Source: Cupriavidus pauculus
Lineage (GTDB): Bacteria > Pseudomonadota > Gammaproteobacteria > Burkholderiales > Burkholderiaceae
Direction of reading: 5' to 3'
Length of the DNA: 64,000 nt
Assembly: GCF_008801835.1 (NCBI RefSeq)
Contig: NZ_VZOW01000003.1
Location: 186,001-250,000, forward strand
This document shows positions 36,449 through 46,129 of this stretch, in pieces (position 1 is the first letter of the stretch; every line of letters starts with the position of its first letter). Under the pieces are notes generated by a model. The model saw only the letters and a program-made list of their open reading frames with translations. It had not been told where the DNA came from and ran no database searches. Made by a program: the position numbers and the translations under genes.

Positions 36449-37462
36449 ATGTCCTCTCCAGACCGCACGCGGCTGCGCCGCCTGCTGCTCAAGTCGTTGC
36501 CGATGGGCGCCATGCCCGTGGCGTCGCTGGCCAGTCTCGTTCAAGCCGCCCATGCCGCGGAGCCCGCCGCCGCCAGCCGGCCGATCTCGATGGTGTTGCC
36601 GTTCCCGCCGGGCGGCAGCGTGGATATCGTCGCTCGTCAGCTTCAGCCCGGACTCAAGACCAGCCTTGGGCAGACCGTGGTGGTCGACAACAAGCCCGGC
36701 GCAGGCGGCCTGATCGCCAGCAGCACCGTGGCGCGCGCCAAGCCTGACGGCAATACGCTGCTGATGGCGTTCGACACCCATGCCATCAATCCGTTTGCGT
36801 ACAAGAACCTGCCCTACGACACCTTCAAGGACTTCACGCCGATCACGCAGCTCGTGCGGTTTCCGCTGGTGATTGCCGCAAACCCGGCGCTATCCGCATC
36901 GAACGTCCGCGAACTCATTGCCTTGGCCAAGTCCAATCCGGGCGCCGTGCGTTATGCATCGTCTGGCATTGGCAGCCTGAACCAGCTCGCGGCGGAAGCG
37001 CTGGCAACCGATGCCGGCGTACATTTCCTGCATGTGCCGTACAAGGGCGGCGGCCCGGCCGTGCAGGCGGTGCTGGCCGGAGAGGTCGACCTGTTTTTCA
37101 GCAGCTATGCCGCTGTCCAGGCGCATATTGCCGCCAAGACGATCAAGGTGCTTGGCGTGACCGGCACCAGCCGCATCAAGCAAATGCCGCAAGTGCCCAC
37201 CGTGGCCGAGCAGGGTTTCAAGGGCTTCGAGGCCTATTCCTGGATCGGCGTATTCGGCCCGGCCAATATGCAACCGGACACCGTCACGCGACTGCACGAT
37301 GCACTCGGCGCGGCGATCAAGCAGCCCAAGGTGGTGGAGGCGCTGACCGCGCAGGGTTTCGAAATCGCAGTCGGCTCGCCCGCCGATCTCGGCAACCTGG
37401 TTCGCCACGAGCATGACAAGTGGCAGGCCGTGGCCCGCAAGGCCAATATCCAGTTCGAATAA
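36449..37462 (+). CDS. Tripartite tricarboxylate transporter (Bug-family) solute-binding protein
   Basis: Periplasmic binding protein of the Bug/TctC type, 337 aa. N-terminal signal of about 40 residues with twin arginines (RLRRLLLKSLPMG) and an AHA-A cleavage site, so Tat or Sec export. The mature part has the family marks: PFPPGGSVDIVAR, VVVDNKPGAGG, YASSGIGS, HVPYKGGGPAVQAVLAGEVDL. ATG at 36449 was chosen in front of the signal; 13 upstream codons are discarded. No TctA/TctB permease genes are nearby; beta-proteobacteria carry many orphan Bug genes. The ligand is unknown. It ends 3 bases before a VOC gene, implying an operon. Confidence 0.92.
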   Translation: MSSPDRTRLRRLLLKSLPMGAMPVASLASLVQAAHAAEPAAASRPISMVLPFPPGGSVDIVARQLQPGLKTSLGQTVVVDNKPGAGGLIASSTVARAKPDGNTLLMAFDTHAINPFAYKNLPYDTFKDFTPITQLVRFPLVIAANPALSASNVRELIALAKSNPGAVRYASSGIGSLNQLAAEALATDAGVHFLHVPYKGGGPAVQAVLAGEVDLFFSSYAAVQAHIAAKTIKVLGVTGTSRIKQMPQVPTVAEQGFKGFEAYSWIGVFGPANMQPDTVTRLHDALGAAIKQPKVVEALTAQGFEIAVGSPADLGNLVRHEHDKWQAVARKANIQFE

Positions 37463-37465
37463 CCG

Positions 37466-38314
37466 ATGCCCGCACTGCCCGAACCGTTCGATCATGCCGT
37501 GGTCGTTTGCAACGATCTCGATGCGGCTGCTGCCAACTGGCGCGCGCTCGGCTTCACGCTGACGCCGCGCGGCTATCACACGCTGGGCTCGCAAAACCAC
37601 TGCATCATGCTGGGGCGCGACTACCTCGAACTGCTGCACGTCACGGCGCCGAGCCCCAGCCGCCAGTATTACTGGGATGCCCAGCAGCGCGGCGACGGTT
37701 GTGCGGCGATGTCGTGCAAGAGCAGCGACGCCTTTGCGACGGCCGCCAGGTTGCGCGCCGCGGGTTTCGAAGTGTCGGATCCGATTGAGTTTTCGCGGCC
37801 CGTCCGGCTTGACGACGGCAGCGAGCACCCGGCGACGTTCCGCGTGACCGCACTGGATCAGGCCCCCGGGGCGCGGTATTTCGTCTGCGAACATCGCACG
37901 CCCGAATTGCTCTGGCGTCCGGAATGGATGGGCCACGCCAACGGCGCACAGGCGATTAGCGCGACGTATCTGGTCGTGGAGGCCGCCGATCTGGCGCGCA
38001 CGGCGCAGGCTTATGCCACGCTGACCGGCGCCCCGATCACGCACGCGACGGGCGAGATCGCGGTGTTGGCCGTCGATGGCGCCTCGTTCGTCATCACCGC
38101 GCCGCAAGCGCTGGGCGATGCCACGGACGCGCCGCAGGTTGAGCGCGCCACGCCCGGCTATGCGGCAATCCGGCTCGCAACGGCCGATCTGGCACTGGCG
38201 CGCGCGCACTGGCGCACGAACGGCGTGCGGGCCATCGATCTGTCGCCAAGCATCACGCTGATCCCCGCTGCGCAGGCCAACGGCGTGGCGCTGATCTTCG
38301 AACAGCGCGCGTAG
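37466..38314 (+). CDS. VOC superfamily (glyoxalase-like domain) protein
   Basis: 282-aa cytosolic protein with two vicinal-oxygen-chelate repeats. The first begins FDHAVVVCNDLDAAAANWRALGFTLTPRG; later come HCIMLGRDYLELL, RYFVCEHRTPELLWRPEWMGHANGA (the best-conserved part of the glyoxalase-like family) and a second, weaker half from about residue 165. His and Glu positions suit metal binding, but no substrate can be named. It starts 3 bases after the Bug protein stop and converges on dut. Confidence 0.85.
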   Translation: MPALPEPFDHAVVVCNDLDAAAANWRALGFTLTPRGYHTLGSQNHCIMLGRDYLELLHVTAPSPSRQYYWDAQQRGDGCAAMSCKSSDAFATAARLRAAGFEVSDPIEFSRPVRLDDGSEHPATFRVTALDQAPGARYFVCEHRTPELLWRPEWMGHANGAQAISATYLVVEAADLARTAQAYATLTGAPITHATGEIAVLAVDGASFVITAPQALGDATDAPQVERATPGYAAIRLATADLALARAHWRTNGVRAIDLSPSITLIPAAQANGVALIFEQRA

Positions 38315-38351
38315 TCGGTCGGAGCGATCCCGCGGTGGTGGATCGACGCGC

Positions 38352-38849
38352 TCAGCCTGCCTTGGCGTGGGCCACGCCGGTCGATCCAAATCCACCCGCT
38401 CCGCGCGCGGAATCTTCCGAGAACGTTTCCACCGTCGTGAAAACCGGGCGCAATACCGGCACGAACATCATTTGCGCAATGCGCTCGCCGGGCTGGATGA
38501 CGATCGGCTCGGTGCCGGGCGCATTGCGGTTCCACACGCTGACCATGATCTGACCCTGGTAGTCGGCATCGATCACGCCGATGGAATTGCCCAGCACCAA
38601 TCCCTTCTTGTGGCCAAGCCCGGAGCGCGGCACGATCGTCGCGCACATGTACGGATTGGCCATGTGTACGGCGATCCCGGCAGGCACCAGCTGCGCGGCC
38701 GTGCCCGGCTCGATAGTCACGGGGCCATCCACGCAGGCATGCAGGTCGATGGCTGCCGCCATGTCGCTTTGGTAGGCTGGCAGGCCCCAGTCGTTCAGGC
38801 GGGCGTCGAGTACCTTGATTTCGACGGTCGGGTTCACGGCTACGGTCAT
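38352..38849 (-). CDS. dut: Deoxyuridine 5'-triphosphate nucleotidohydrolase
   Basis: Trimeric dUTPase: dUTP to dUMP + PPi, preventing uracil incorporation and supplying dTMP synthesis. 165 aa. All five motifs are seen: AAAIDLHAC, VPRSGLGHKKGLVLGNSIGVIDADYQG split over motifs 2-3, ERIAQMMFVPV, and the C-terminal ARGAGGFGSTG arm. AGGAAA precedes the ATG by 9 bases. It converges on the VOC gene. In relatives it neighbours coaBC, as here with one gene between. Confidence 0.97.
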   Translation of the reverse strand: MTVAVNPTVEIKVLDARLNDWGLPAYQSDMAAAIDLHACVDGPVTIEPGTAAQLVPAGIAVHMANPYMCATIVPRSGLGHKKGLVLGNSIGVIDADYQGQIMVSVWNRNAPGTEPIVIQPGERIAQMMFVPVLRPVFTTVETFSEDSARGAGGFGSTGVAHAKAG

Positions 38850-38965
38850 GGATATGTTTCCTGCAATGCGCTGGCGCGTTAATCGGACAAAGGCGGCATG
38901 ATACCGTGGCGCCCCTGCCGATTCAGCACTTCGGCGCTGCGCTGTGGCGCCCGAATCGCCGGCGC

Positions 38966-39985
38966 CTATGCCGCCAGGTCGAAGGCGTCGGCCAGCAGTT
39001 CGTAGGTGCGCATACGCGCCTGGTACGACGCTGTCACGCTCAGCACAATCAACTCGTCGGCGGCGAACCGATCACGCAGGCTCAGCATGCGTTCGGCCAC
39101 CTGGGCCGGGGTGCCGCAAATGGTGCGCGGCCGCTCGCGTTCGATGATCAGACGGTCGCGCTCGCTGGGCGTAAAGTCCGCCGCCTGCGCCAGCGACGGA
39201 ATCGGCGCGTTCACGCCGTAGGCCATCTGCAGGCGACGGATGTCCACCGCGCTTTCCAGCATCGCGGCTTGCGCTTCGGTGTCGGCGCAGATCACGAAGA
39301 CCGCGGCGGCGCTATACGGCGCATCGTGGTAGCCGGCGTTGAAATCGTCGCGATACTGCCGCGCCACGGCGTGGCCGCCATGCGCGTTGATAAAGTGCGC
39401 AAAGGCGAAGCGCAGACCTAGCCGCGCGGCCAGCGCACCGCCGAAATTGCTGGATCCCAGCACCCACAGCTCGGGCCGCGTGTCGATTGCCGGTTGCAGC
39501 AGCACGCCTTCGGCCAGATGGTCGGGCGGCACATCGCCGCGCAACAGGAACGACAGGTCCTGCACCTGCTGCGGAAACTGATCGCCGCGATTGTATTGCC
39601 CCATTGCCACCGCCTGCGCCGTGCGCATGTCGCCGCCGGGTGCGCGGCCCACGCCCAGGTCGATGCGGTTCGGAAACAGTGCTTCGAGCATGCGGAACTG
39701 CTCGGCAACCTTGAACGGGCTGTAGTACGGCAGCATCACGCCGCCGGAGCCCAGGCGGATGCGCTGCGTAACGCTGCCCAGGCGCGCCAGCATGACTTCC
39801 GGCGCGGGATTGCATACGCCGTGCAGGCCGTGGTGCTCGGCGCACCAGTAGCGCGTATAGCCGAGCGCGTCGGCCATCTGGGCGAGGTCGACAGTGGCCG
39901 CCAGCGCGTCGCGCGCGCTATGGCCGTGGATGACGGGGCTCTGGTCGAGGACCGACAGTCGCAACTTGGGACGAGTTTGGCTCAT
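38966..39985 (-). CDS. LLM-class flavin-dependent oxidoreductase (luciferase-like)
   Basis: Bacterial luciferase-like flavoprotein, 339 aa, of the group with MsnO8-type architecture. RLSVLDQSPV at the start, then GYTRYWCAEHHGLHGVCNPAPEV, RIRLGSGGVMLPYYSPFKVAEQFRMLEALFPNRIDLGVGRAPGGD, and GTPAQVAERML. Uses reduced FMN; the substrate is unknown. ATG at 39985 gives MSQTRPKLRLSVLD; a 7-codon extension is unsupported. It starts 29 bases after the coaBC stop, so probably cotranscribed. Confidence 0.9.
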   Translation of the reverse strand: MSQTRPKLRLSVLDQSPVIHGHSARDALAATVDLAQMADALGYTRYWCAEHHGLHGVCNPAPEVMLARLGSVTQRIRLGSGGVMLPYYSPFKVAEQFRMLEALFPNRIDLGVGRAPGGDMRTAQAVAMGQYNRGDQFPQQVQDLSFLLRGDVPPDHLAEGVLLQPAIDTRPELWVLGSSNFGGALAARLGLRFAFAHFINAHGGHAVARQYRDDFNAGYHDAPYSAAAVFVICADTEAQAAMLESAVDIRRLQMAYGVNAPIPSLAQAADFTPSERDRLIIERERPRTICGTPAQVAERMLSLRDRFAADELIVLSVTASYQARMRTYELLADAFDLAA

Positions 39986-40014
39986 GGCAGCAGACACGGC
40001 ACGCAATAAGGACG

Positions 40015-41214
40015 TTATGTGGACTTGCGCGGCAGCCGCTGGCCGATGGCGTTGATGAGCTGGCGCGCCAGGGAAAGCTTGTCGGCGCGAGGCAGGCGCG
40101 TCATGCCGTGGCTATCGAAAAGCACGATCTCGTTGTCATCGAGACCGAACGTATGGTGTCCGATATTGCCGACCAGCAGCGGCACGCCCTTGCGTTGGCG
40201 TTTCTGTTCGCCGTACTGCTCCAGGTTCTCGCTCTCGGCAGCAAAGCCAACGCAGTAGGGCGCGTCAGCACGCGCGGCCACGGCCGCCAGGATGTCTGGG
40301 TTCTGTACGAACTGCAGCGTGGGCGTGTCGCTGTCGTTGGCTTTCTTGAGCTTTTGCTGCGCGACTGCGGCGGGCCGCCAGTCGGCCACGGCAGCCACGG
40401 CGATGAACACGTCGACCTCGCGCAACTGGGCCATCACCGCATCGTGCATCTGCTGGGCGCTGCGCACATCGGTCCGCACCACGCCGCGAGGTGTGCCGAG
40501 CGCGGTCGGCCCGGCCACCAGCAGCACCTCGGCGCCGGCCTCGCGCGCGGCGCGGGCAATCGAGAACCCCATCTTGCCCGACGACAGATTGGTGATGCCG
40601 CGCACCGGATCGATTGCCTCGAAGGTCGGGCCCGCCGTGATTAGTACGCGCTTGCCGGCAAGCGGCTTCGGCTGGAAGAACGCAATGAGATCCTCAACGA
40701 TTTCTTCCGGTTCGAGCATCCGGCCGTCGCCGATTTCGCCGCAGGCCTGGTCGCCGGTTCCCGGCCCCAGAATCGCCACGCCGTCAGCGCGCAGTTGCGC
40801 GGCATTGCGCTGGGTGGGCGCGGCGGCCCACATCTGGCGATTCATCGCGGGCGCGACCAGCAGCGGGCATTCGCGCGCGATGCACAGCGTGGTGAGCAGG
40901 TCGTCGCACAGCCCGTTGGCGACCTTGGCCAGAAAGTCGGTGGAAGCCGGCGCGATCAGGATGGCGTCGGCCTCGCGCGAGAGGTCGATATGCGCCATGT
41001 TGTTGTCCACGCGCGCATCCCATTGCGAAAGGAATACCGGTCGGCCGGACAGCGCCTGCATCGTGACGGGCGTGATGAAATGCGTCGCCGCCTCGGTCAT
41101 CGCCACCTGTACGGTGGCGCCGGCCTTGGTCAGAAGCCGGACCAGTTCGGCCGACTTGTAGCAGGCAATGCCGCCGGTGAGGCCAAGAACGATGTGCTTG
41201 CCGCGCAAATCCAT
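40015..41214 (-). CDS. coaBC: Bifunctional phosphopantothenoylcysteine decarboxylase / phosphopantothenate-cysteine ligase
   Basis: Two steps of coenzyme A synthesis. 399 aa. N-terminal flavin-dependent decarboxylase (CoaC, 1-185): GLTGGIACYK, AHIDLSREADAILIAPASTDFLAKVANG, and LVAPAMNRQMW. C-terminal CTP-dependent ligase (CoaB, 190-399): LITAGPTFEAIDPVRGITNLSSGKMG, AAVADWRP, and the dimer-loop KLKK. ATG at 41214 with GAGA upstream. Upstream lspA-ileS are on the same strand, 212 bases away. Confidence 0.97.
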   Translation of the reverse strand: MDLRGKHIVLGLTGGIACYKSAELVRLLTKAGATVQVAMTEAATHFITPVTMQALSGRPVFLSQWDARVDNNMAHIDLSREADAILIAPASTDFLAKVANGLCDDLLTTLCIARECPLLVAPAMNRQMWAAAPTQRNAAQLRADGVAILGPGTGDQACGEIGDGRMLEPEEIVEDLIAFFQPKPLAGKRVLITAGPTFEAIDPVRGITNLSSGKMGFSIARAAREAGAEVLLVAGPTALGTPRGVVRTDVRSAQQMHDAVMAQLREVDVFIAVAAVADWRPAAVAQQKLKKANDSDTPTLQFVQNPDILAAVAARADAPYCVGFAAESENLEQYGEQKRQRKGVPLLVGNIGHHTFGLDDNEIVLFDSHGMTRLPRADKLSLARQLINAIGQRLPRKST

Positions 41215-41426
41215 GGGGAACGCTCTCGAGGAAACTTGAGTTCCGCATGATACCGCTGGCGCGATGGATGTGCCGGGCAGGCGTGGGCCGCCGGAGCGCG
41301 CCAGAGGTGGACCGGGAAAGTTGCTGCCGGAAGAAACGAAAAAGGGGAGAACGGGAAGGCGGAGATTGCCGGCGGCAAGAATTTGCCGTCAATCACCGCC
41401 GTCAATCAACGCCGACGATGTCGCCG

Positions 41427-41963
41427 TCAGTGCCGGCGAACGCGCCGTAACTCGTCGACGATCAGCAGGACCGCGCCTACCGTGATCGCGCAATCGGCGA
41501 CATTGAACGCCGGAAAATGCATGTTGCGCAGGTGGAAATCGAGAAAGTCGATCACGTGACCGTAGATGACACGGTCGACCACATTGCCCACCGCGCCGCC
41601 AAGAATCAACGACACCGCCAGACAGAACAGCTTCTGGCCCGTATGGCGATACAGCAGCCAGACGATGAAGCTGCCCACCGCGACGCCCAGCACCGTGAAG
41701 AACCAGCGCTGCCAGCCGCCCGCGTCGGCAAGGAAGCTGAACGCCGCGCCCTTGTTCCAGACCAGCACGAGATTGAAGAAGCTCGTGACCGGGCGCGATT
41801 CACCGTACTGGAACGAGCGCGAGATCAGGATCTTGAAGAACTGGTCGATCATGACGACCAGCAGCGCAAAGGCCATCCACAGCCACGGCGTGACGTTGCT
41901 TTTGCCCTTGCCCTTGCTGCGCACCGGAGTTGAGCGCGCGGAGCGCGTGGAAGACGTTGCCAT
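41427..41963 (-). CDS. lspA: Lipoprotein signal peptidase
   Basis: Inner-membrane aspartyl peptidase that cleaves prolipoprotein signals. 178 aa, four TM helices after a basic cytoplasmic N-tail of about 25 residues. [16 protein letters not shown]; catalytic aspartates in [22 protein letters not shown] and [15 protein letters not shown]. Its ATG overlaps the ileS stop by one base (TGATG), so translation is coupled in the classical ileS-lspA operon. Confidence 0.97.
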   Translation of the reverse strand: MATSSTRSARSTPVRSKGKGKSNVTPWLWMAFALLVVMIDQFFKILISRSFQYGESRPVTSFFNLVLVWNKGAAFSFLADAGGWQRWFFTVLGVAVGSFIVWLLYRHTGQKLFCLAVSLILGGAVGNVVDRVIYGHVIDFLDFHLRNMHFPAFNVADCAITVGAVLLIVDELRRVRRH

Positions 41964-44842
41964 CAGGCGTGGCTCCTATGTTCACCGGCGCCAAACAGGT
42001 TGCTGTCGCAGCGGCCGCAAATCGTCGGGTGCTCGGGGTTGTGGCCGACATCGGCGCGATAGTGCCAGCAGCGCTCGCACTTGGCATGCTGCGAAGGCGT
42101 GACGGTCACCATCAGATCGCCGCCTTCCGGCGCCGGCGTGACCTTGGCGGCCGACGTCAGCAGCACGAAGCGCAAATCGTCCTCCAGGCTTTGCAGTGCG
42201 CTCAGCACCGGGCCGCCCGCGGCAATCGTGACTTCCGCCTGCAGCGACGATCCGATATCGCCCTCGGCGCGTACGGCTTCCAGCTGGCGCGTGACCTCGG
42301 CGCGCACGGTGCGGATCTCGTGCCACTTCATCAGCAGGTTGTCCGCATCGTCCACCGACGGGATGTCGTAGTAGGTGCTCGTAAAGATCGTGTCCGTGTG
42401 TTCGGTGCCGTGCGCGAAGATCTGCCAGGCTTCCTCGGCCGTGAACGACAGGAACGGCGCCATCCAGTGCAGCATCGCCTGCGTGATGTGGTACAGCGCA
42501 TTCTGCGCGGCGCGGCGCGCCTTCGAATCGGCTGCCGTGGTGTAGAGGCGATCCTTCAGCACATCGAGGTAAAAGCCGCCCAGGTCTTCGGAGCAGAACG
42601 TCTGCAGCTTGGCCACCACCGGGTGGAATTCGTAGGCCTGATAGTGCGACAGGACTTCCTTTTGCAGGCGCTCGGTCAGCGCCACTGCGTAGCGGTCGAT
42701 CTCAAGCCATTCCGACGCCGGCAGTGCGTCGCGGGCGTGGTCGTAGTCCGTCAGGTTGGCCAGCAGGAAGCGCAGCGTGTTGCGGATGCGGCGATAGCCT
42801 TCCACCACGCGCTTGAGGATCTCCTCCGAGATCGACAGCTCGCCCGAGTAATCGGTCGACGCCACCCACAGCCGGATGATTTCGGCGCCCATCTTGTTCG
42901 AGATGTCCTGCGGCGCGACCGTGTTGCCGACCGACTTCGACATCTTGCGGCCTTCGCCGTCGACCGTGAAGCCGTGCGTGAGCAGCGCCTTGTACGGCGG
43001 CTTGCCATACAGCATCGATGCGGTCAGCAACGACGAATGGAACCAGCCGCGATGCTGGTCCGAGCCTTCCAGGTACAGGTCCGCCAGACGGCCGTCAGGG
43101 GTGTCGGCCGACGGATCGTAGAGTTCGTCGCGGTGCGATCCGCGGATCACGGTCCAGTGGGTCGTGCCCGAATCGAACCAGACGTCGAGCGTGTCGCGGT
43201 TCTTTTCGTACTGCGCGGCTTCGTCGCCGAGCAATTCCTTGGGGTCGAGCGATTGCCATGCCTCGATGCCGTGCTGTTCGACGCGCTTGGCCACTTCCTC
43301 GAGCAACTCGGGTGTGCGCGGGTGTAGCGCGCCGGTTTCCTTGTGCACGAAGAACGCCATCGGCACGCCCCATTGGCGCTGGCGCGACAGCGTCCAGTCC
43401 GGGCGGTTGGCGATCATGTTGTGCAGGCGCTGCTTGCCCCACGACGGATAGAACTCGGTGGCCTCGATGCCCGCCAGCGCGGTCTCGCGCAGGGTCGGGC
43501 CGTTGTCGGCCGGATCCACGTCCATGCCGGCAAACCACTGCGACGTAGCGCGATAGATGATCGGCGTCTTGTGACGCCAGCAGTGCATGTAGCTGTGTTC
43601 GTACTTATGGGCGTTGAACAGGTTGCCCGAGGCGCGCAGCACCTCGACGATCTTCGGGTTGGCATCCCAGATCGACAGTCCGCCGAACAACGGCAGCGTG
43701 CTGGCGTAGACGCCATCGCCCATCACTGGGCTGATGATGTCCGCATCGGGCATGCCGTGCGCCTTGCATGACTGGAAGTCTTCCACACCGTAGGCCGGCG
43801 CCGAATGGACGATGCCGGTGCCAGTGTCGGTGGTCACGTAGTCGCCCAGGTAGACCGGCGACGTGCGCGCGTATCCCGCGTCCATCTTGGCAAGCGGGTG
43901 ATGGAAGCGCACTTCGGTCAACGCATCGCCGCGCGCGGTGGCCACGATGGTGCCTTCCAGCGCGTAGGTTTTCAGCTGCTCCTCGACGCGATCCTTGGCC
44001 AGGATCAGGAAGCCGCGCGGCGTGTCGACCAGCGCGTATTCCACTTCCGGATGCATGTTCAATGCCTGGTTCGACGGAATCGTCCAGGGCGTGGTGGTCC
44101 AGATCACGATCCAGCCCGGCTTGCCTTGCAGCTGCGCCAACGGCACGTGGAACGCATGGGCCAGCTTGTCGAGTTCCGCGAACGGGAAGCCGACATCGAT
44201 CGACAGATCGACCTTGTCCTTGTACTCGACTTCCGCCTCAGCCAGTGCCGAACCGCAGTCGAAACACCAATTCACGGGCTTCAGGCCGCGGAACACGTAG
44301 CCTTTCTCCATGATCTTGCCCAGCGCACGCAGCTCGTCGGCTTCGTTGCTGAAGTTCATGGTCAGATAGGGATTGTCCCAGTCGCCCAGCACGCCCAAGC
44401 GTTCGAAATCCTTCTTCTGGCGGGCGATCTGTTCCGTCGCGTAAGCGCGCGCCTTGGCCTGGACTTCCTGCACGGGCAGGCCCTTGCCGAACTGCTTTTC
44501 GATCTGGATTTCGATCGGCATGCCATGGCAGTCCCAGCCCGGCACGTAGACGGCGTCCAGGCCGGTCAGGCCGCGCGCCTTGATGATCATGTCCTTCAGG
44601 ACCTTGTTGACCGCATGGCCGATGTGGATGTCGCCGTTGGCATACGGCGGGCCGTCGTGCAGCACGAACTTCTTCGCGCCCTTGCGCGCCGCGCGGATCT
44701 TCTTGTAGATCTGCTTGTCCTGCCACTGCTTGACCCACAGCGGCTCGCGCTTGGGCAGGTCGCCGCGCATCGGGAACGGCGTGTCCAGCAGGTTGACCGA
44801 ATACTTGCTTTTTTCAGGCTTGGCGCGTTTGTCGTCTGACAT
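41963..44842 (-). CDS. ileS: Isoleucyl-tRNA synthetase
   Basis: Charges tRNA-Ile. 959 aa, class Ia, bacterial cytosolic type. The HIGH motif is IHIGHAVNK, in [13 protein letters not shown] near residue 60; the large CP1 editing domain follows; the KMSKS motif is in [12 protein letters not shown] near residue 640. Anticodon-binding domain, then a C-terminal zinc module [12 protein letters not shown]...[11 protein letters not shown] at 44842 gives [25 protein letters not shown]. Operon with lspA (overlapping stop/start); the ribF stop is 117 bases upstream. Confidence 0.99.
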   Translation of the reverse strand: MSDDKRAKPEKSKYSVNLLDTPFPMRGDLPKREPLWVKQWQDKQIYKKIRAARKGAKKFVLHDGPPYANGDIHIGHAVNKVLKDMIIKARGLTGLDAVYVPGWDCHGMPIEIQIEKQFGKGLPVQEVQAKARAYATEQIARQKKDFERLGVLGDWDNPYLTMNFSNEADELRALGKIMEKGYVFRGLKPVNWCFDCGSALAEAEVEYKDKVDLSIDVGFPFAELDKLAHAFHVPLAQLQGKPGWIVIWTTTPWTIPSNQALNMHPEVEYALVDTPRGFLILAKDRVEEQLKTYALEGTIVATARGDALTEVRFHHPLAKMDAGYARTSPVYLGDYVTTDTGTGIVHSAPAYGVEDFQSCKAHGMPDADIISPVMGDGVYASTLPLFGGLSIWDANPKIVEVLRASGNLFNAHKYEHSYMHCWRHKTPIIYRATSQWFAGMDVDPADNGPTLRETALAGIEATEFYPSWGKQRLHNMIANRPDWTLSRQRQWGVPMAFFVHKETGALHPRTPELLEEVAKRVEQHGIEAWQSLDPKELLGDEAAQYEKNRDTLDVWFDSGTTHWTVIRGSHRDELYDPSADTPDGRLADLYLEGSDQHRGWFHSSLLTASMLYGKPPYKALLTHGFTVDGEGRKMSKSVGNTVAPQDISNKMGAEIIRLWVASTDYSGELSISEEILKRVVEGYRRIRNTLRFLLANLTDYDHARDALPASEWLEIDRYAVALTERLQKEVLSHYQAYEFHPVVAKLQTFCSEDLGGFYLDVLKDRLYTTAADSKARRAAQNALYHITQAMLHWMAPFLSFTAEEAWQIFAHGTEHTDTIFTSTYYDIPSVDDADNLLMKWHEIRTVRAEVTRQLEAVRAEGDIGSSLQAEVTIAAGGPVLSALQSLEDDLRFVLLTSAAKVTPAPEGGDLMVTVTPSQHAKCERCWHYRADVGHNPEHPTICGRCDSNLFGAGEHRSHA

Positions 44843-44959
44843 GTTCGATTCTCAGGGCAATTCGTGAGGCGCGGCCGGTAGATGACCGCCGCGCGCGTGT
44901 CGGTTTCGGAGCAAGGCAGGGCGGGCCCCGGCGGCGCGCATCTGGCGAGCCGCCGGCCG

Positions 44960-45949
44960 CTAGCTAATTCGATCCGTAGCGGAAGTGGCAAAGTCGCGCC
45001 GGCCGCCGCTCGCGCCCGGCGAGGCGATGCCGAAGAACGCACGCGCGTCCTCGGCATCCTTGGCGATCGCGGCGGTGAGGGCGTCCAGCGAGTCGTAGCG
45101 CATCTCGTCGCGCAGCTTCTTCATGAATTCCACCCGGACCAGCTTGCCGTAGAGGTTTTCATTGATGTCGAAAAGATGCACTTCCAGCAGCACGCGGCCG
45201 GCGTCTTCCACCGTGGGGCGTACGCCGATGCTTGCCACGCCTGGCAGCGGATGCTCGGCAAGGCCATGCACCTGCACCACGAAGATGCCATTGACGGCCG
45301 GGCGCTTGTGCGAAATCTTCAGGTTCAGCGTCGGGAAGCCGAGATTGCGGCCGAGCTTGCGTCCATGGATCACATGGCCGCTGATCGCGTAGCCGTGGCC
45401 CAGCAGGCGACGCGCGTGTTCGAGATCGCCATCGCCCAAGGCCTGGCGCACCGCCGAGCTGGAAATACGGATGCCGCCCTCGGACACCGAACCCATTTGC
45501 TCGACATCGAAGCCGAATTGGCGGCCCGCGTCCTGCAGATAGGCAAAGTCGCCCGCGCGCCTGGCGCCGAAACGGAAGTCGTCGCCCACCAGGATCCACC
45601 GCGCGTGCAGCCCGTGCCAGAGGACGTTTTCGACGAAGGCCTGCGGCGATTGCGCGGCGAAGTGGGCGTTGAAGTGCTCCACGACCACGCGATCGACGCC
45701 ATTGCGGCGCAGGGCGTCGAGCTTGTCGCGCAGCAGGGCGATGCGGGTCGGGGCGTGTTCGGGGGAGAAGAATTCCCGCGGATGCGGCTCGAACGTCATC
45801 ACGCACAGCGGCAGGCCGCGCGCGTCGGCGGCGGCGCGCGCGCGCGCCAGCAGCGACTGGTGGCCGCGATGCACACCGTCGAAATTACCGATGGTGAGCG
45901 CGCAGGGCGCCCGGCTTTCGGCGTTGGGCAGGCCGCGGAAGACTTTCAC
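44960..45949 (-). CDS. ribF: Bifunctional riboflavin kinase / FAD synthetase
   Basis: Makes FMN and then FAD from riboflavin. 329 aa. N-terminal adenylyltransferase domain with GNFDGVHRGH (21-30) and the ISSSAVRQAL motif; C-terminal kinase domain with HGRKLGRNLGFPTLNL and FDINENLYGK. The start codon is GTG, read as VKVFRGLP, the usual family start, with no strong ribosome-binding site. Head of the ribF-ileS-lspA direction; divergent from the histidine kinase gene with 180 bases between. Confidence 0.97.
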   Translation of the reverse strand: MKVFRGLPNAESRAPCALTIGNFDGVHRGHQSLLARARAAADARGLPLCVMTFEPHPREFFSPEHAPTRIALLRDKLDALRRNGVDRVVVEHFNAHFAAQSPQAFVENVLWHGLHARWILVGDDFRFGARRAGDFAYLQDAGRQFGFDVEQMGSVSEGGIRISSSAVRQALGDGDLEHARRLLGHGYAISGHVIHGRKLGRNLGFPTLNLKISHKRPAVNGIFVVQVHGLAEHPLPGVASIGVRPTVEDAGRVLLEVHLFDINENLYGKLVRVEFMKKLRDEMRYDSLDALTAAIAKDAEDARAFFGIASPGASGGRRDFATSATDRIS

Positions 45950-46129
45950 GAGGACGGCGGACGAGCGTTTTAGGGAAAGCGAGCATTATAAGGCGAATGG
46001 CCACACTTGCCGCCCGATTGGCAGTTTCCCCGGCGCCGGCGTGGTGCCGGTGTTGGTCGGCTGCCCACAAATGGCGAATTTGTGGCCGATCCGCCCACCC
46101 GGTAATGGCGCAGCGCCGCAAAAATCGGC

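Noticed and set aside
41385..41408. Short direct repeat GCCGTCAATCA twice, 13 bases apart
   Set aside because: Only two copies in the lspA-coaBC gap, no palindrome, no array; too little to call a site.
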